NCBI GenBank assembly: GCA_942491535.1
Contig: CALOBV010000026.1
Coordinates: forward strand, 62,001 to 126,000
Reading direction: 5' to 3'
Length of the DNA stretch: 64,000 nt
Source: JAUVKT01 sp942491535
Lineage (GTDB): Bacteria > Bacteroidota > Bacteroidia > Bacteroidales > VadinHA17
Shown: in pieces, positions 45,392 through 58,640 of the stretch
Layout of the letters: every line of letters starts with the position of its first letter
How positions within the stretch are numbered: position 1 is the first letter of the stretch
Made by a program: the position numbers and the translations under genes
Notes under the pieces: model-generated
Databases searched by the model: none
Told to the model about the DNA's origin: nothing
Seen by the model: the letters and a program-made list of their open reading frames with translations, nothing else

Positions 45392-46670
45392 TCAGGTAAC
45401 TTCATCTTTATCCAATGTGTACGAGTTGATTTCATTATTTGTTACGATGCGAAGCAACTCACCCGCCACACTTACAATCTCAGAGTAAGTATTATACAAA
45501 GGGGCGAAACCGAACCTCAAGTTATCCGGCGGTCGAAAATCAGGTATTATAACATAATCACCATTATCACGGTCTATCAGAGCTTTACTTATCCTGTATG
45601 CTTCAGAATGTTTTAATGAAACATGAGAGCCTCTCAATTCATGGTCTATAGGAGAGCCAAGCCTATAGCCGGCATCTTTGAGGATTTCATTATAGATCCT
45701 GATGAAGAATTCTGTCATTTTGATGCTCTTACTCCTTATTTTTTCAATTCCTGCTCTGAGAGTTATCTCAAGAGCCGGTTCAATCGTACACATTGACAAT
45801 ATACCGGAGGTACCGGCCATATATTTTTTTACTGTGTCGGAAGGAGTATAATCAAGGTTAAAGTCGAAGGGTCTTTTTTCTCCAAACCATCCCCAGACAG
45901 GAGAATCCAATGACGATTGCAAATCCTCCCTGACATATAGGAAGGCAGGTGATCCCGGTCCGCAATTAAGATATTTATATGTACATCCAACAGCCATATC
46001 AGCTTCTGTAAGATTAAGGTCTACCGGGACAGCACCGACAGCATGACACAAATCCCAGATTACCATCGCACCATATTGATGAGCAAGCTGATTTATCTTC
46101 ATCATATTGTACATCTGGGCACTCTTATAAGAAACCAGTGTAAGAACAACAAGAGCCGTATCATTATCTATAAGGCTTTCAATCTCAGAATAATCAACAC
46201 CCAGGCCATCCCTGCTTTTTGCAAGCAGGAGCTTATGGTCCTTATCCAGATTTTCAACAACACCCTGAAGTATATAAAGGTCTGTCGGGAAGTTTGTCTC
46301 TTCGCTAATAATCTTCCTTCTGTCATTTTTGAGCTTAAGTGCGGCTGTTGCAAGCTTATAAAGATTAACAGAGGTAGAATCGCAAACTATTACTTCATGA
46401 GCCTTTGCTCCAATAATCTTTGATATCATTGAAGCTGCCCTTGCAGGCATATCCCACCAGTTATCATTCCAGCTCCTTATCATTCTTTCCTCCCCATTCC
46501 TGATTAACAACCCGGCTAACTACCTTACTTGCAGCTAGCGGAAGCTTGCCCAGAGAATTTCCATCCATATATATAACTGAATCATTATCAGAAAAGAATT
46601 CTTTCCTGTATTCCTTCAGCTCATCAAGACGATCAAAAGCCATCGCCTCTTCCATATATTGATCAATCAT
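45392..46670 (-). pseudogene. kynU: Kynureninase, frameshifted near the N-terminus
   Basis: About 425 codons. The first frame gives the family start DSVIYMDGNSLGKLPLAASK; the second carries the rest, with RMIRSWNDNWWDMPARAAS, the substrate loop SVNLYKLATAAL, WDLCHAVGAVPVDL (PLP Asp) and the PLP Lys in GCTYKYLNCGPGSPAF. The break is near 46490, where an extra G turns W-G-E-R into W-G-G-K; removing it restores NQEWGERMIRSWN. The enzyme hydrolyses kynurenine to anthranilate and alanine in tryptophan catabolism. It is 17 bases downstream of the class V aminotransferase gene. No other kynurenine-pathway gene is in view. Confidence 0.9.
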
Positions 46671-46687
46671 ATTTAACGATTATAAAA

Positions 46688-47962
46688 TTATGCTCTTGCA
46701 AATGACCTGAGTGCATCAATAAGAAGATCAATATCCCTTAAAGTATTAAATGGAGACAAACTTATGCGCAGGGCATTAAGCTTATGAGAAGTCATTGGAC
46801 GACAATCAATATTATGATCCTCAATAAGGTATTTAGCCGCTTCATTTACGTCTTTTCCGGCAACTTCAACGACCTGCAAACCGGCAGATAGTTTATCTGA
46901 CAGAGGTGTTTTAAAAATAAAGCTCTTATCTTCAGCCATCTTCGATCTGAAATAGTGCTTTAGTTCAAATATTCTAAGCTCCTTTTTTTCCTGTCCAATA
47001 ATATTATTAAAATCCACTGCTGCTCCCAGTCCAAGCAATTCAGGAAGATTTCTTGTATTATAGTCTTCAAACATTCTTATGTTAATTTCATTCCAGTTAT
47101 TGCTTACCATTAACGGTTTCAACAAGCTCTGCTTCGGTTTAGCAGCATAAAGGATGCCCGTACCCTTGGGCCCCCATAACCATTTATGACCACTTGCGGC
47201 ATAAAAATCACATCCAAGATCATTAATATCAGTTCTTATCATCCCAATGGTTTGAGCAGCATCTACACACACATTAATATCTCTTTGATGGGCAAGCTCA
47301 GATACCTGCTTAACAGGTAAGATCATACCATTGGTATTTGTCATATGAACCATTGAAATAAGCTTTGTCCTTTTAGTAATTGACTTTCTGTATATGTCTA
47401 AAATTTCCTCCTCTGAGGAAGGTAATATTGGCAGAACAGGCCTTATTAGTTTAACACCCCTGAGCTCGCAATAATATTCGAAAGGGGCTACTCCTGTGCG
47501 GTGCTCATGATCAGCCAGGATTATTTCATCACCAGCTTTCAAATCAAAACTGCGTGCAAACAAGTTCATCCCTTCGGATGTGTTGTGGATAAGAGCAATA
47601 GTTTCCGGGTCGGCCGAGAGATAGTCTGCAATGGACTTTCTGACAACTTCTTTTTCCGCGTTCCATCCGCCCCACATAAATTTCGAGGGGAAAGAATCAA
47701 GAGTACGTCTGAATTTCTCTGTTCTATCGATAACATATTCCGGAGACGGACCAAGAGATCCATTATTGAAATAAAACAGGCCATCTCTCAATGAGAACTG
47801 AGACTTCAAAAACTCCCAGTAAGATTCATCTGTACCTGAATAACTGAGCATTTCAACATTATCTAAATCTGCCTTACCTGCAATAATCTTATTATTTGCA
47901 AGAACAGACACAGCAAGGCCTGCACCTGCACTTTTCAGGAATCTTCTACGGTTATATAGCAT
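46688..47962 (-). CDS. Tat-exported class V aminotransferase-like PLP enzyme
   Basis: 424 residues. The N-terminus MLYNRRRFLKSAGAGLAVSV has the twin-arginine motif of a Tat signal, so a folded, cofactor-loaded enzyme is probably exported. The rest is a class V fold: HNTSEGMNLFARSF, NVCVDAAQTIGMIRTD (PLP Asp) and the PLP Lys in AASGHKWLWGPKG, ending RPMTSHKLNALRISLSPFNT. Closest groups are isopenicillin-N-epimerase-like and cysteine-desulfurase-like proteins. It precedes kynU by 17 bases. An exported PLP enzyme of this kind is a recurrent but poorly understood Bacteroidota protein. Confidence 0.87.
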   Translation of the reverse strand: MLYNRRRFLKSAGAGLAVSVLANNKIIAGKADLDNVEMLSYSGTDESYWEFLKSQFSLRDGLFYFNNGSLGPSPEYVIDRTEKFRRTLDSFPSKFMWGGWNAEKEVVRKSIADYLSADPETIALIHNTSEGMNLFARSFDLKAGDEIILADHEHRTGVAPFEYYCELRGVKLIRPVLPILPSSEEEILDIYRKSITKRTKLISMVHMTNTNGMILPVKQVSELAHQRDINVCVDAAQTIGMIRTDINDLGCDFYAASGHKWLWGPKGTGILYAAKPKQSLLKPLMVSNNWNEINIRMFEDYNTRNLPELLGLGAAVDFNNIIGQEKKELRIFELKHYFRSKMAEDKSFIFKTPLSDKLSAGLQVVEVAGKDVNEAAKYLIEDHNIDCRPMTSHKLNALRISLSPFNTLRDIDLLIDALRSFARA

Positions 47963-48019
47963 AAGAGTATGGTTTTGATTTTAAATAAAAGTAAAGATTT
48001 TTATTAACTTTAAACCTGT

Positions 48020-48039
48020 ATCATGTAATTTTACATGAT
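48020..48039. promoter_or_regulatory. Perfect 9-base inverted repeat upstream of THX
   Basis: ATCATGTAA-TT-TTACATGAT, arms 48020-48028 and 48031-48039, 19 bases before the THX ATG and 57 bases upstream of the class V gene start on the other strand. The dyad overlaps a TAATTTTA sequence resembling a -7 element. It could be an operator for either gene; a Crp/Fnr regulator is encoded 1.8 kb away. Confidence 0.5.
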
Positions 48040-48058
48040 CTAAAAATAAAATAATATT

Positions 48059-48181
48059 ATGGGAAAAGGTGATAAAAAGACCAGAAGGGGGAAAATCATA
48101 TCCGGTTCTCATGGAGTAAGAAGACCCAGGAAGAAAACACTTGCTTCTAAACCTGTCCCTAAGGCAAAGAAAAAGAAATAA
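48059..48181 (+). CDS. thx: 30S ribosomal protein THX
   Basis: A 40-residue basic protein: MGKGDKKTRRGKIISGSHGV, then a lysine/arginine-rich tail ending PKAKKKK. This is the Bacteroidota form of bTHX, a peptide that sits in the head of the 30S subunit and stabilises it. It is too short for standard gene-length cut-offs. It occupies the gap between two minus-strand genes, on the opposite strand. Its stop codon (48179-48181) directly abuts the stop codon of the TPP enzyme (48182-48184) with no base between, so the two transcripts must overlap. Confidence 0.88.
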   Translation: MGKGDKKTRRGKIISGSHGVRRPRKKTLASKPVPKAKKKK

Positions 48182-49771
48182 TCAGACAATTATTAACTCT
48201 TTGTACTCGGAGGGATCAATTTGTGCATCGATAATAACAGGTCCTTTATTTTTCAGGGCATCTGAAAGCACTTCGTCTATACTGACTTTTGATGTGGCTT
48301 TTTTTACTGGAATACCCAGGAATTTATCTGAATCAAACAGTTCTCCATTATAGAGAATCATATCTTGCGAACTCAATCCTCTTTTTTCCTTTTTCAGTTT
48401 TATAAGGTTTAACTCTCTGTCGGTGAGTATAATAAATATTATATCAAGCTTTAGCCTCCGGGCTAAAATAACTTCGCCCGAACTCATAAGAAAACCTCCA
48501 TCGCCACAAATTGCAATAACTTTCTTCTCAGGAAAGTTCAATGCAGCAGCAATGGCTGCCGGTATTGCAAAGCCCATCCCCGACCAGCCATTTGACATAA
48601 GCAGTCTACTGTTTTCTGAATTCTCCCAAAGTTGTCCGAACAAATGAATATGAGAGCCTACATCCAGTGTAATTATTGAATCTCCAGGCACAGCTTTCCT
48701 CAGGGAATTAAGCAAAGAAAGAGGACCGAAAACAGGTTTATCTTCTTTTCTTATGTCAAGAATTGAATCACGTACCTGCTTAATGATTTTCTTATCCCAG
48801 TCAGTTTTATGTTTGATCACCGATGATATCATATCCAGTATCCCTTCAAGGTTTCCAGAAACCTGCTTGGTCATAATATCACAGGGCATATCTGCAGGTA
48901 TAGTACTGATATGTACAAGTGGAACATCAGGCATCCATGATTCATAATTATATTCAACAGGATCATATCCAAAACCTATAATAAGATCTGCTTCATCAAT
49001 AATAGGAGAAAGCCTGTTGCTTAAGGCATGAAAGAGTACACCGCCGTAACAAATATGATCCTCTTTTATTATTCCTTTAGCCATCGGCGTCACAACAACA
49101 GGCATGGGATGTTCGTCGAGAAATCTATGTAACTCACCTGATATATCAAATCTTGTAGCTGTGAGCCCGATTGCAATCAGGGGTTTCCTGGAGTATTCAA
49201 AGAGTGCAGCTGTCTCACTATCGATTAAAGTCTTCTGATCCCAGTCCTCAGAGGTGTAAGCAGCTAATATTGAGCCTACTTCAAGTTCGGCAATATCTGA
49301 TGGTAATCCGATATGCACCGGTCCGGGATATTCAGAAAGTGCAAGATCGAAAGCATCGGCAATAATTTCGGCTGCACTATCAGGATTCATCCTTATTGTT
49401 GCCTTTGTAATTGGTTCAAAAAGAGAGTGATGATCTATGTTCATCTGTACCGTCCTGCGACTCATATTTACAGGCACTTCTGTTGTAAGAGCTATAAGCG
49501 GCGACCTGTCAAGCAATGCACCACCCACTCCTGTTGCCAGGTTAGTAGCACCCGGCCCGAAAGTTGCATGACATACACCAGGAATACCTGTTAACCTGCC
49601 GGTCACATCAGCCATTATGCCGGCTGAGCTTTCATTGGAAGTAAGAATAAATTCTATTCCCTTCTTCCTGAATTCCTCAATATATGGAATAGAAGGTCCG
49701 CCCGGTATGCCAAATACAAATTTCACACCCCTCTCTGCTAGTTCTGACGCTATGTACTGACAAACATTCAT
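48182..49771 (-). CDS. Thiamine-pyrophosphate enzyme, acetolactate-synthase-like
   Basis: 529 residues with the three domains of the POX/ILVB family. The N-terminal PYR domain has the activating Glu in FILTSNESSAGIMADVTGRL. The middle domain lies about 190-330. The C-terminal PP domain has the TPP-Mg motif ICGDGGFLMSSGEVILARRL (GDG...). It is shorter than true acetolactate synthase large subunits (about 560-580) and no small subunit is adjacent, so it is more likely a decarboxylase or carboligase of unknown substrate. The upstream neighbour is a Crp/Fnr regulator on the same strand, 78 bases away. Confidence 0.87.
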   Translation of the reverse strand: MNVCQYIASELAERGVKFVFGIPGGPSIPYIEEFRKKGIEFILTSNESSAGIMADVTGRLTGIPGVCHATFGPGATNLATGVGGALLDRSPLIALTTEVPVNMSRRTVQMNIDHHSLFEPITKATIRMNPDSAAEIIADAFDLALSEYPGPVHIGLPSDIAELEVGSILAAYTSEDWDQKTLIDSETAALFEYSRKPLIAIGLTATRFDISGELHRFLDEHPMPVVVTPMAKGIIKEDHICYGGVLFHALSNRLSPIIDEADLIIGFGYDPVEYNYESWMPDVPLVHISTIPADMPCDIMTKQVSGNLEGILDMISSVIKHKTDWDKKIIKQVRDSILDIRKEDKPVFGPLSLLNSLRKAVPGDSIITLDVGSHIHLFGQLWENSENSRLLMSNGWSGMGFAIPAAIAAALNFPEKKVIAICGDGGFLMSSGEVILARRLKLDIIFIILTDRELNLIKLKKEKRGLSSQDMILYNGELFDSDKFLGIPVKKATSKVSIDEVLSDALKNKGPVIIDAQIDPSEYKELIIV

Positions 49772-49849
49772 AAGTGCTTATTGTATTTTTTTGCAAATCA
49801 ATGTGATAAGTACAAGTATAATTAACTCCTTTAACTTTTCCCACACAAT

Positions 49850-50518
49850 TTAAGCTAAAAGTGCAGAAAGTGATACTTTATCGACCACTTTGACCTTTCT
49901 TCCCCTTGCTATTATCAATCCATCATCGTTCATCTCCCTTAGCGCTCTCGATAATGAAGGACGCGTTACTCCGAATAATTCAGATAACTCATTCTGGCTT
50001 ATAGGAATTTCAATATAGTCGCTATTCATTTTTTTTGACAGGGACAGTATGTACTGGGCCAGTTTCCCCTTTATCGAATGAAATGACAGTAGTTTTATTT
50101 TACTTGTTAAAAACTGAGTGCGGCTTGAGATTATGTCGAGATAGTTAAGCAATACCTTCTCAGAATTTCCTAAAAGTTTCAGAAAGTAATCCTTTGGTAT
50201 AGAAATTATTACAACTTTATCATTGGCAATAATATCTACCGGATAAGTATTTTCTATACCGAACAGGAATGCCGGAGCCAGCGATCTCGGGCTCTCAATA
50301 TCTTCTATCTTAATAATTTTTCCGTTAAAATCTATCATCTCGCCCTTTGCGCTACCTTCAATAATAATCAATTGATTATTAATTTTTTCTCCATTATGAG
50401 CAATTATATCACCGCGCTCAAATTTCTTCACCTGGTACACTATTGAAGCTAACAATTCTTCAATCTGAAGCGGGTTAAGACCATTAAAAAGTTTACAGTT
50501 AATAAGTCTGGAATACAT
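49850..50518 (-). CDS. Crp/Fnr family transcriptional regulator
   Basis: 222 residues: a cyclic-nucleotide-binding-type beta-roll (about 10-115; GDIIAHNGEKINNQLIIIEG) then a winged helix with the recognition segment ISQNELSELFGVTRPSLSRA (about 173-192). No cysteine cluster for an Fe-S centre is visible in the N-terminal region, so an FNR-type oxygen sensor is unlikely; the effector is unknown. Family members in this phylum often respond to redox or nitrosative stress. It reads in the same direction as the TPP enzyme, 78 bases upstream. Confidence 0.92.
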   Translation of the reverse strand: MYSRLINCKLFNGLNPLQIEELLASIVYQVKKFERGDIIAHNGEKINNQLIIIEGSAKGEMIDFNGKIIKIEDIESPRSLAPAFLFGIENTYPVDIIANDKVVIISIPKDYFLKLLGNSEKVLLNYLDIISSRTQFLTSKIKLLSFHSIKGKLAQYILSLSKKMNSDYIEIPISQNELSELFGVTRPSLSRALREMNDDGLIIARGRKVKVVDKVSLSALLA

Positions 50519-50565
50519 AATAGCAGAATTTATATAAAGATAAGAAGAATATGGGAAGATGGTGT

Positions 50566-50634
50566 GGGGTACGGGGTGCGGGGTACGGGGTACGGGGTAC
50601 GGGGTACGGGGTGCGGGGTGCGGGGTACGCGGGA
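50566..50634. repeat. Heptamer array (GGGGTAC/GGGGTGC), strong G-quadruplex motif
   Basis: Nine consecutive copies of GGGGTAC or GGGGTGC with GGGG runs spaced exactly 7 bases. It lies upstream of the Crp/Fnr gene. Confidence 0.93.
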
Positions 50635-50654
50635 TACTAGTTATAAGTTATAAG

Positions 50655-50760
50655 CCTAAACGTCTAAACTCATTCTCAACTCATTCCAACTCATTCCAAC
50701 TCATTCCCAACCTTCTTCACCCCAGTTTCAACCTTTTCAACCCAGTTTCAACCTTCTTCC
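50655..50760. repeat. CTCATTCCAA then TTTCAACC word arrays
   Basis: Pyrimidine-rich words of 9-10 bases fill the space between the GGGGTAC array and the rRNA terminator. Confidence 0.85.
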
Positions 50761-50766
50761 TATAAA

Positions 50767-50799
50767 CAAAAAAAGCCCAGCATATTGCTGAGCTTTTTG
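50767..50799 (-). terminator. Rho-independent terminator of the rRNA operon
   Basis: On the minus strand the stem AAAAGCTCAGCA pairs with TGCTGGGCTTTT (one G-U), a short loop, and a T-run. It lies just after the 5S rRNA. Confidence 0.88.
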
Positions 50800-50805
50800 T
50801 ATAAA

Positions 50806-50915
50806 GTTGGCGGCGACCTACTCTCCCACTTTTACGCAGTACCATCGGCGCTAACGGGCTTAACTTCTCTGTTCGGGATGGGAAGAGGTGGAACCCCGTT
50901 GCTATAGTCACCATA
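50806..50915 (-). rRNA. rrf: 5S ribosomal RNA
   Basis: The minus strand carries the conserved CACCTCTTCCCATCCCGAAC segment and the terminal AGTGGGAGAGTAGGTCGCCG. About 110 bases; the ends are estimated. The 106-base spacer to the 23S contains degenerate 7-base words (CCTTGAG type) near 50950-50985. Confidence 0.93.
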
Positions 50916-51021
50916 AGCACTTTACAGACAACCTTATTCCAAACTCCTCAGCTTGCGCCTTGAGTCTTGAGCCTTTAGCCTGTTAAAATTAACATGACAA
51001 CTACAAGAATAATAATAAATA

Positions 51022-53922
<2,901 letters not shown>

Positions 53923-54048
53923 GAGTTAATCTATATTAAATAAAATTTTACTTATTACTATTCTCGTATTCTGTCAACATGTCAAAGAACCTTTATGCCA
54001 GTTATGGCATATCTCACATCTGTTACTACATAACTATGTGAGCAATCG

Positions 54049-54122
54049 TGGAGAATAAGGGAGTCGAACCCTTGACCCCCTGCGTGCAAGGCAGGTGCTC
54101 TAGCCAACTGAGCTAATTCCCC
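54049..54122 (-). tRNA. tRNA-Ala (TGC)
   Basis: A 74-base cloverleaf in the 16S-23S spacer: acceptor GGGGAAT/ATTCTCC, D-arm TAGCTCAGTTGG, anticodon loop with TGC, T-arm GGGTTCGACTCCC. No encoded CCA. Confidence 0.95.
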
Positions 54123-54133
54123 CGACTTAAGTG

Positions 54134-54207
54134 TAGTCCCGCCCAGAGTTGAACTGGGGACCTCTACATTATCAGTGTAGCGCTCTAACCAACTGAGCTA
54201 CGGGACT
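54134..54207 (-). tRNA. tRNA-Ile (GAT)
   Basis: A 74-base cloverleaf: acceptor AGTCCCG/CGGGACT, D-arm TAGCTCAGTTGG, anticodon loop CTGATAA with GAT, T-arm CCAGTTCAACTCTGG. It is transcribed before tRNA-Ala in the spacer. Confidence 0.95.
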
Positions 54208-54386
54208 AAATTCTAGTGCACTGCTCAATCCGTTAACGCGATTAGGTTACTGTATTCTGGCATTTTACCTGAATACAGCCACTGACGGACTATACCAGAG
54301 TTTAGCTTTGGAATTACCTCACTTCGCAAATATTAATGAAAAGGTAAAAAAGTCAAAAAGAGGACTTAATAATATATCCTTCTCCA

Positions 54387-55919
<1,533 letters not shown>

Positions 55920-55969
55920 CAGACAAAGTCCTTTAAAATAATAAATAATTGCCTGGTAAATTAAGAGGA

Positions 55970-56587
55970 AAGAGTTGAAGCGATGAAATTGACTGTTAAT
56001 TCGTCTAGCTGTTTAAATTGTTGAAAGAACTTCGTTGCATCGTTCCCCTTACTGTTAATTAGCGTTAAATTGTTGAAAGGTTGAAGCGTTAAAAAGTTAA
56101 ACTGTTAAAGCGTTGCCAAATTGTTAAAAGGTTGAAGCGTTTTCCCGGTTTTTCTTTCTTCTGTGGGGGGGGGTGAAACGAAAGAAGGTTAAGGTTAAAG
56201 CGTTAAATTGTTAAAAGCGGTTGAAGCGTTGAAGAGTTGAAGTGTTAAATTGTTGAAATTGTTGAAGTGTTAAATTGTTAAAGAGTTAAATTGTTGAAGC
56301 GTTAGAAAGTTGAAATGTTGAAAGGTTAAAGCTATGTTGAAAGGTTAAAGTGTTGAAGCGTTAAATTGTTGAAAGGTTGAAGCGTTAAAAGGTTAAAGTG
56401 TTGAAGTGTTGAAGCGTTAAAAGGTTGAAACGTTGAAAGGTTAAAGGGTTGAATCGTTGAAACGTTAAAAGGTTAAATCGTTGCAGTGTTTATCTAATAA
56501 ACAAACAATTAAACAATTAAACAATTAAACAATTAAACAATTAAACAATTAACAATTACACATTTACACAATTAAACAATTAATCCT
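55970..56587. repeat. Long octamer array (GTTRAADN) ending in AAACAATT copies
   Basis: About 540 bases of 8-base words beginning GTT: GTTGAAGC, GTTAAATT, GTTGAAAG, GTTAAAAG, GTTAAAGT, GTTGAAAC and others, varying at positions 4, 7 and 8. From 56500 it becomes perfect AAACAATT repeats up to the DUF4268 stop. A run of nine G lies at 56165-56173. No gene is supported in this 668-base gap. Confidence 0.92.
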
Positions 56588-57043
56588 TTATCCTTTCAAA
56601 TAATCCTTGTATTCAAGCACAATTGGTTCAATCCTGATCATCTTATTAAAAAAGAATACCATAACATCAGGCCAGGTAGTAGTGTTATAAATATTAACTT
56701 CTTCCTTACGCAGATACACCCTCCCTATTTCTTTTCCACTCTCAATAACATAATCGATCTCCCAGATCATATCTTCACCCATAGCTTCATGCAGGATCTT
56801 CTTTAAGGTTTCAAGCCTGTCGAATAATTCAATTCTTCTGTCCAGATCATTAGAAACCACATCTATGCCTACAATAGCCTCCTTCTCATCAAAATGAAAC
56901 TTCAGATTAATATCCTTTATGCCAGTGTTATCACCTGCCCACTTAGGCGACATCCTCTTCCTCCTGCGTTTTCTTCCCGAATAATTTTTAAAATCATTCC
57001 AGAACTGTAACCTGAAATCCTTCTTTTCTTCAACTGTATACAT
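56588..57043 (-). CDS. DUF4268 domain protein
   Basis: 151 residues, nearly all one DUF4268 domain: FRLQFWNDFKNYSGRKRRRK at the start, then LKFHFDEKEAIVGIDVVSND and DMIWEIDYVIESGKEIGRVY. DUF4268 is often found as the C-terminal part of restriction-like or DNA-processing proteins; here it stands alone. No restriction or methylase gene is nearby. The basic patch GRKRRRKRMSPKW could contact nucleic acid, which is speculation. Confidence 0.82.
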   Translation of the reverse strand: MYTVEEKKDFRLQFWNDFKNYSGRKRRRKRMSPKWAGDNTGIKDINLKFHFDEKEAIVGIDVVSNDLDRRIELFDRLETLKKILHEAMGEDMIWEIDYVIESGKEIGRVYLRKEEVNIYNTTTWPDVMVFFFNKMIRIEPIVLEYKDYLKG

Positions 57044-57049
57044 ATGTCA

Positions 57050-57250
57050 AAGATAAAAGACAAAAGGCGAAAGACAAAAGGCGAAAGACAAAGGGCTAAG
57101 GGCAAAGAGCAAAAGACAAAAGAGCGATAATACTAAAGGCTAAGAGTAAACCTCTAAGACTAACCTCTAAACCCCTAAACCTCTAAGAACTAATATTAAA
57201 CCTTAAACTTTATAAACTTTATAAACCTTATAAACCTTATAAACCCTCCA
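57050..57250. repeat. Heptamer (RAARRGC) then nonamer (CTTTATAAA) arrays
   Basis: 57050-57120 has words such as AAAAGAC, AAAAGGC, GAAAGAC and AAAGAGC. 57135-57250 has CCTCTAAAC and CTTTATAAA words. Both lie in the 304-base gap between DUF4268 and the class V gene. Confidence 0.88.
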
Positions 57251-57353
57251 ATATGATTTATAACAATAAAGTATATTTCCAATTGAGCAAATACAATATT
57301 AAATTTGAGCAGGAAGAGTTTTAATATAATATGATAGATAAATATACTTGCAT

Positions 57354-58577
57354 ATGCTAAACCTTGACTTTATAAGATCGCAATTCCCCGGCCTCGAAAC
57401 AGACTGGGTATTATTCGACAACGCGGGTGGATCGCAGATTCTGAAACCGATTGTAGATAAAATAAATGAGCACTTTTATACAAGTAATGTGCAGCTTGGA
57501 GGATCGTATCCGCATTCCGTCCTGGCAGAAGAAAGACACCTGGCGGCCCATAAGAAATTAATGAACTGGATAAATGCCAGAGATCCCAAAGAAATAGTAA
57601 TGGGATCGTCAACAAGCCTTCTGATAAAAATTCTGGCCGACAATTTCAGGAGAGTATGGAATAAGGGTGATGAAATTATTGTTACCAACCTTGATCATGA
57701 AGCAAATATCGGGGCATGGCGTAAGCTTGAAGACGAAGGTTTTGTTATTAAGGAATGGCGGATAAATCCTGAAACCTTCGAACTTGAAAAAGAAGATCTT
57801 AAAAAATTACTGACTGACAGAACCCGGCTGGTTGCATTTTCAGCAGCATCAAATGTTGTCGGAACACTGAACCCCATAAAAGAGTTTACCAGTATTGTGC
57901 ATAAAAACGGTTCGCTGGTATGTGTTGATGCAGTGGCCTATATGCCACACCGACTAATTGATGTTCAGGATACTGATGTGGATTTCTTCGTATTCAGTTT
58001 CTATAAGACTTATGGCCCTCACTACGCTATGATGTATGGGAAACTTGATATCCTGGAAAATCTCCCGGGATTTAATCACTTTTTTATTGAGGAGCCTCCA
58101 TATAAATTTCAGCCGGGAAATTACAATTTTGAACTGGCCTATGGTTTAGGTGCTTTGCCTGATTACCTGTCAGGACTGGCAGAGTTACATGCTTACAGTG
58201 GACAGGATAATTTGAGAGATAAATTCAAATTTGTTTACTCAAAAATTGCTGAACATGAAGAACACCTTGCAAGGAAAGTTCTGGATTACCTGAATGGAAG
58301 GAAGGATATAAGGATTATAGGTTCTAAAAAATATAATAAGGAAATAAGAGTACCGACAATATCATTTATCCAGGAAGGAAGAGACAGCAAGCAGCTATGC
58401 CTTGAGACTGATAAATACAAAGTTGCAATAAGATGGGGCGACTTCTATGCCAGGCGGCTGGTAGATGACCTCGGACTTACAGAAAGCAATAATGGTGTAG
58501 TAAGGATTTCAATGGTCCACTATAATACACCTGAAGAGGCCGACAGACTGATAGTTGCACTTGATAAATCACTTTAG
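57354..58577 (+). CDS. Cysteine-desulfurase-like class V aminotransferase (TIGR01976-like)
   Basis: 407 residues from the ATG at 57354 (a TTG two codons upstream is also in frame). Signatures: FDNAGGSQILKPIVDKINEH, VMGSSTSLLIKILADNFR, NLDHEANIGAWRKLEDEGF (PLP-stacking His), VCVDAVAYMPHRLIDVQ (PLP Asp) and the PLP Lys in VFSFYKTYGPHYAMMYG. This subgroup is annotated as cysteine-desulfurase-like, but no Cys-bearing active-site loop is evident, so desulfurase activity is uncertain. It is cytoplasmic, with no export signal, unlike the Tat-type relative at 46688. Confidence 0.88.
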   Translation: MLNLDFIRSQFPGLETDWVLFDNAGGSQILKPIVDKINEHFYTSNVQLGGSYPHSVLAEERHLAAHKKLMNWINARDPKEIVMGSSTSLLIKILADNFRRVWNKGDEIIVTNLDHEANIGAWRKLEDEGFVIKEWRINPETFELEKEDLKKLLTDRTRLVAFSAASNVVGTLNPIKEFTSIVHKNGSLVCVDAVAYMPHRLIDVQDTDVDFFVFSFYKTYGPHYAMMYGKLDILENLPGFNHFFIEEPPYKFQPGNYNFELAYGLGALPDYLSGLAELHAYSGQDNLRDKFKFVYSKIAEHEEHLARKVLDYLNGRKDIRIIGSKKYNKEIRVPTISFIQEGRDSKQLCLETDKYKVAIRWGDFYARRLVDDLGLTESNNGVVRISMVHYNTPEEADRLIVALDKSL

Positions 58578-58640
58578 ATAAAAGTAATCCGATTAAAAAA
58601 AAATCATATCTTGTGCCATGGCTTATTTGACTAATAAAGC

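Noticed and set aside
54049..54207. Integration site at the tRNA genes
   Set aside because: Both tRNAs are in the normal 16S-23S spacer; no integrase or duplicated tRNA end is seen.
55970..56587. CRISPR array
   Set aside because: The units are 8 bases with no spacer-repeat alternation and no cas genes are present.
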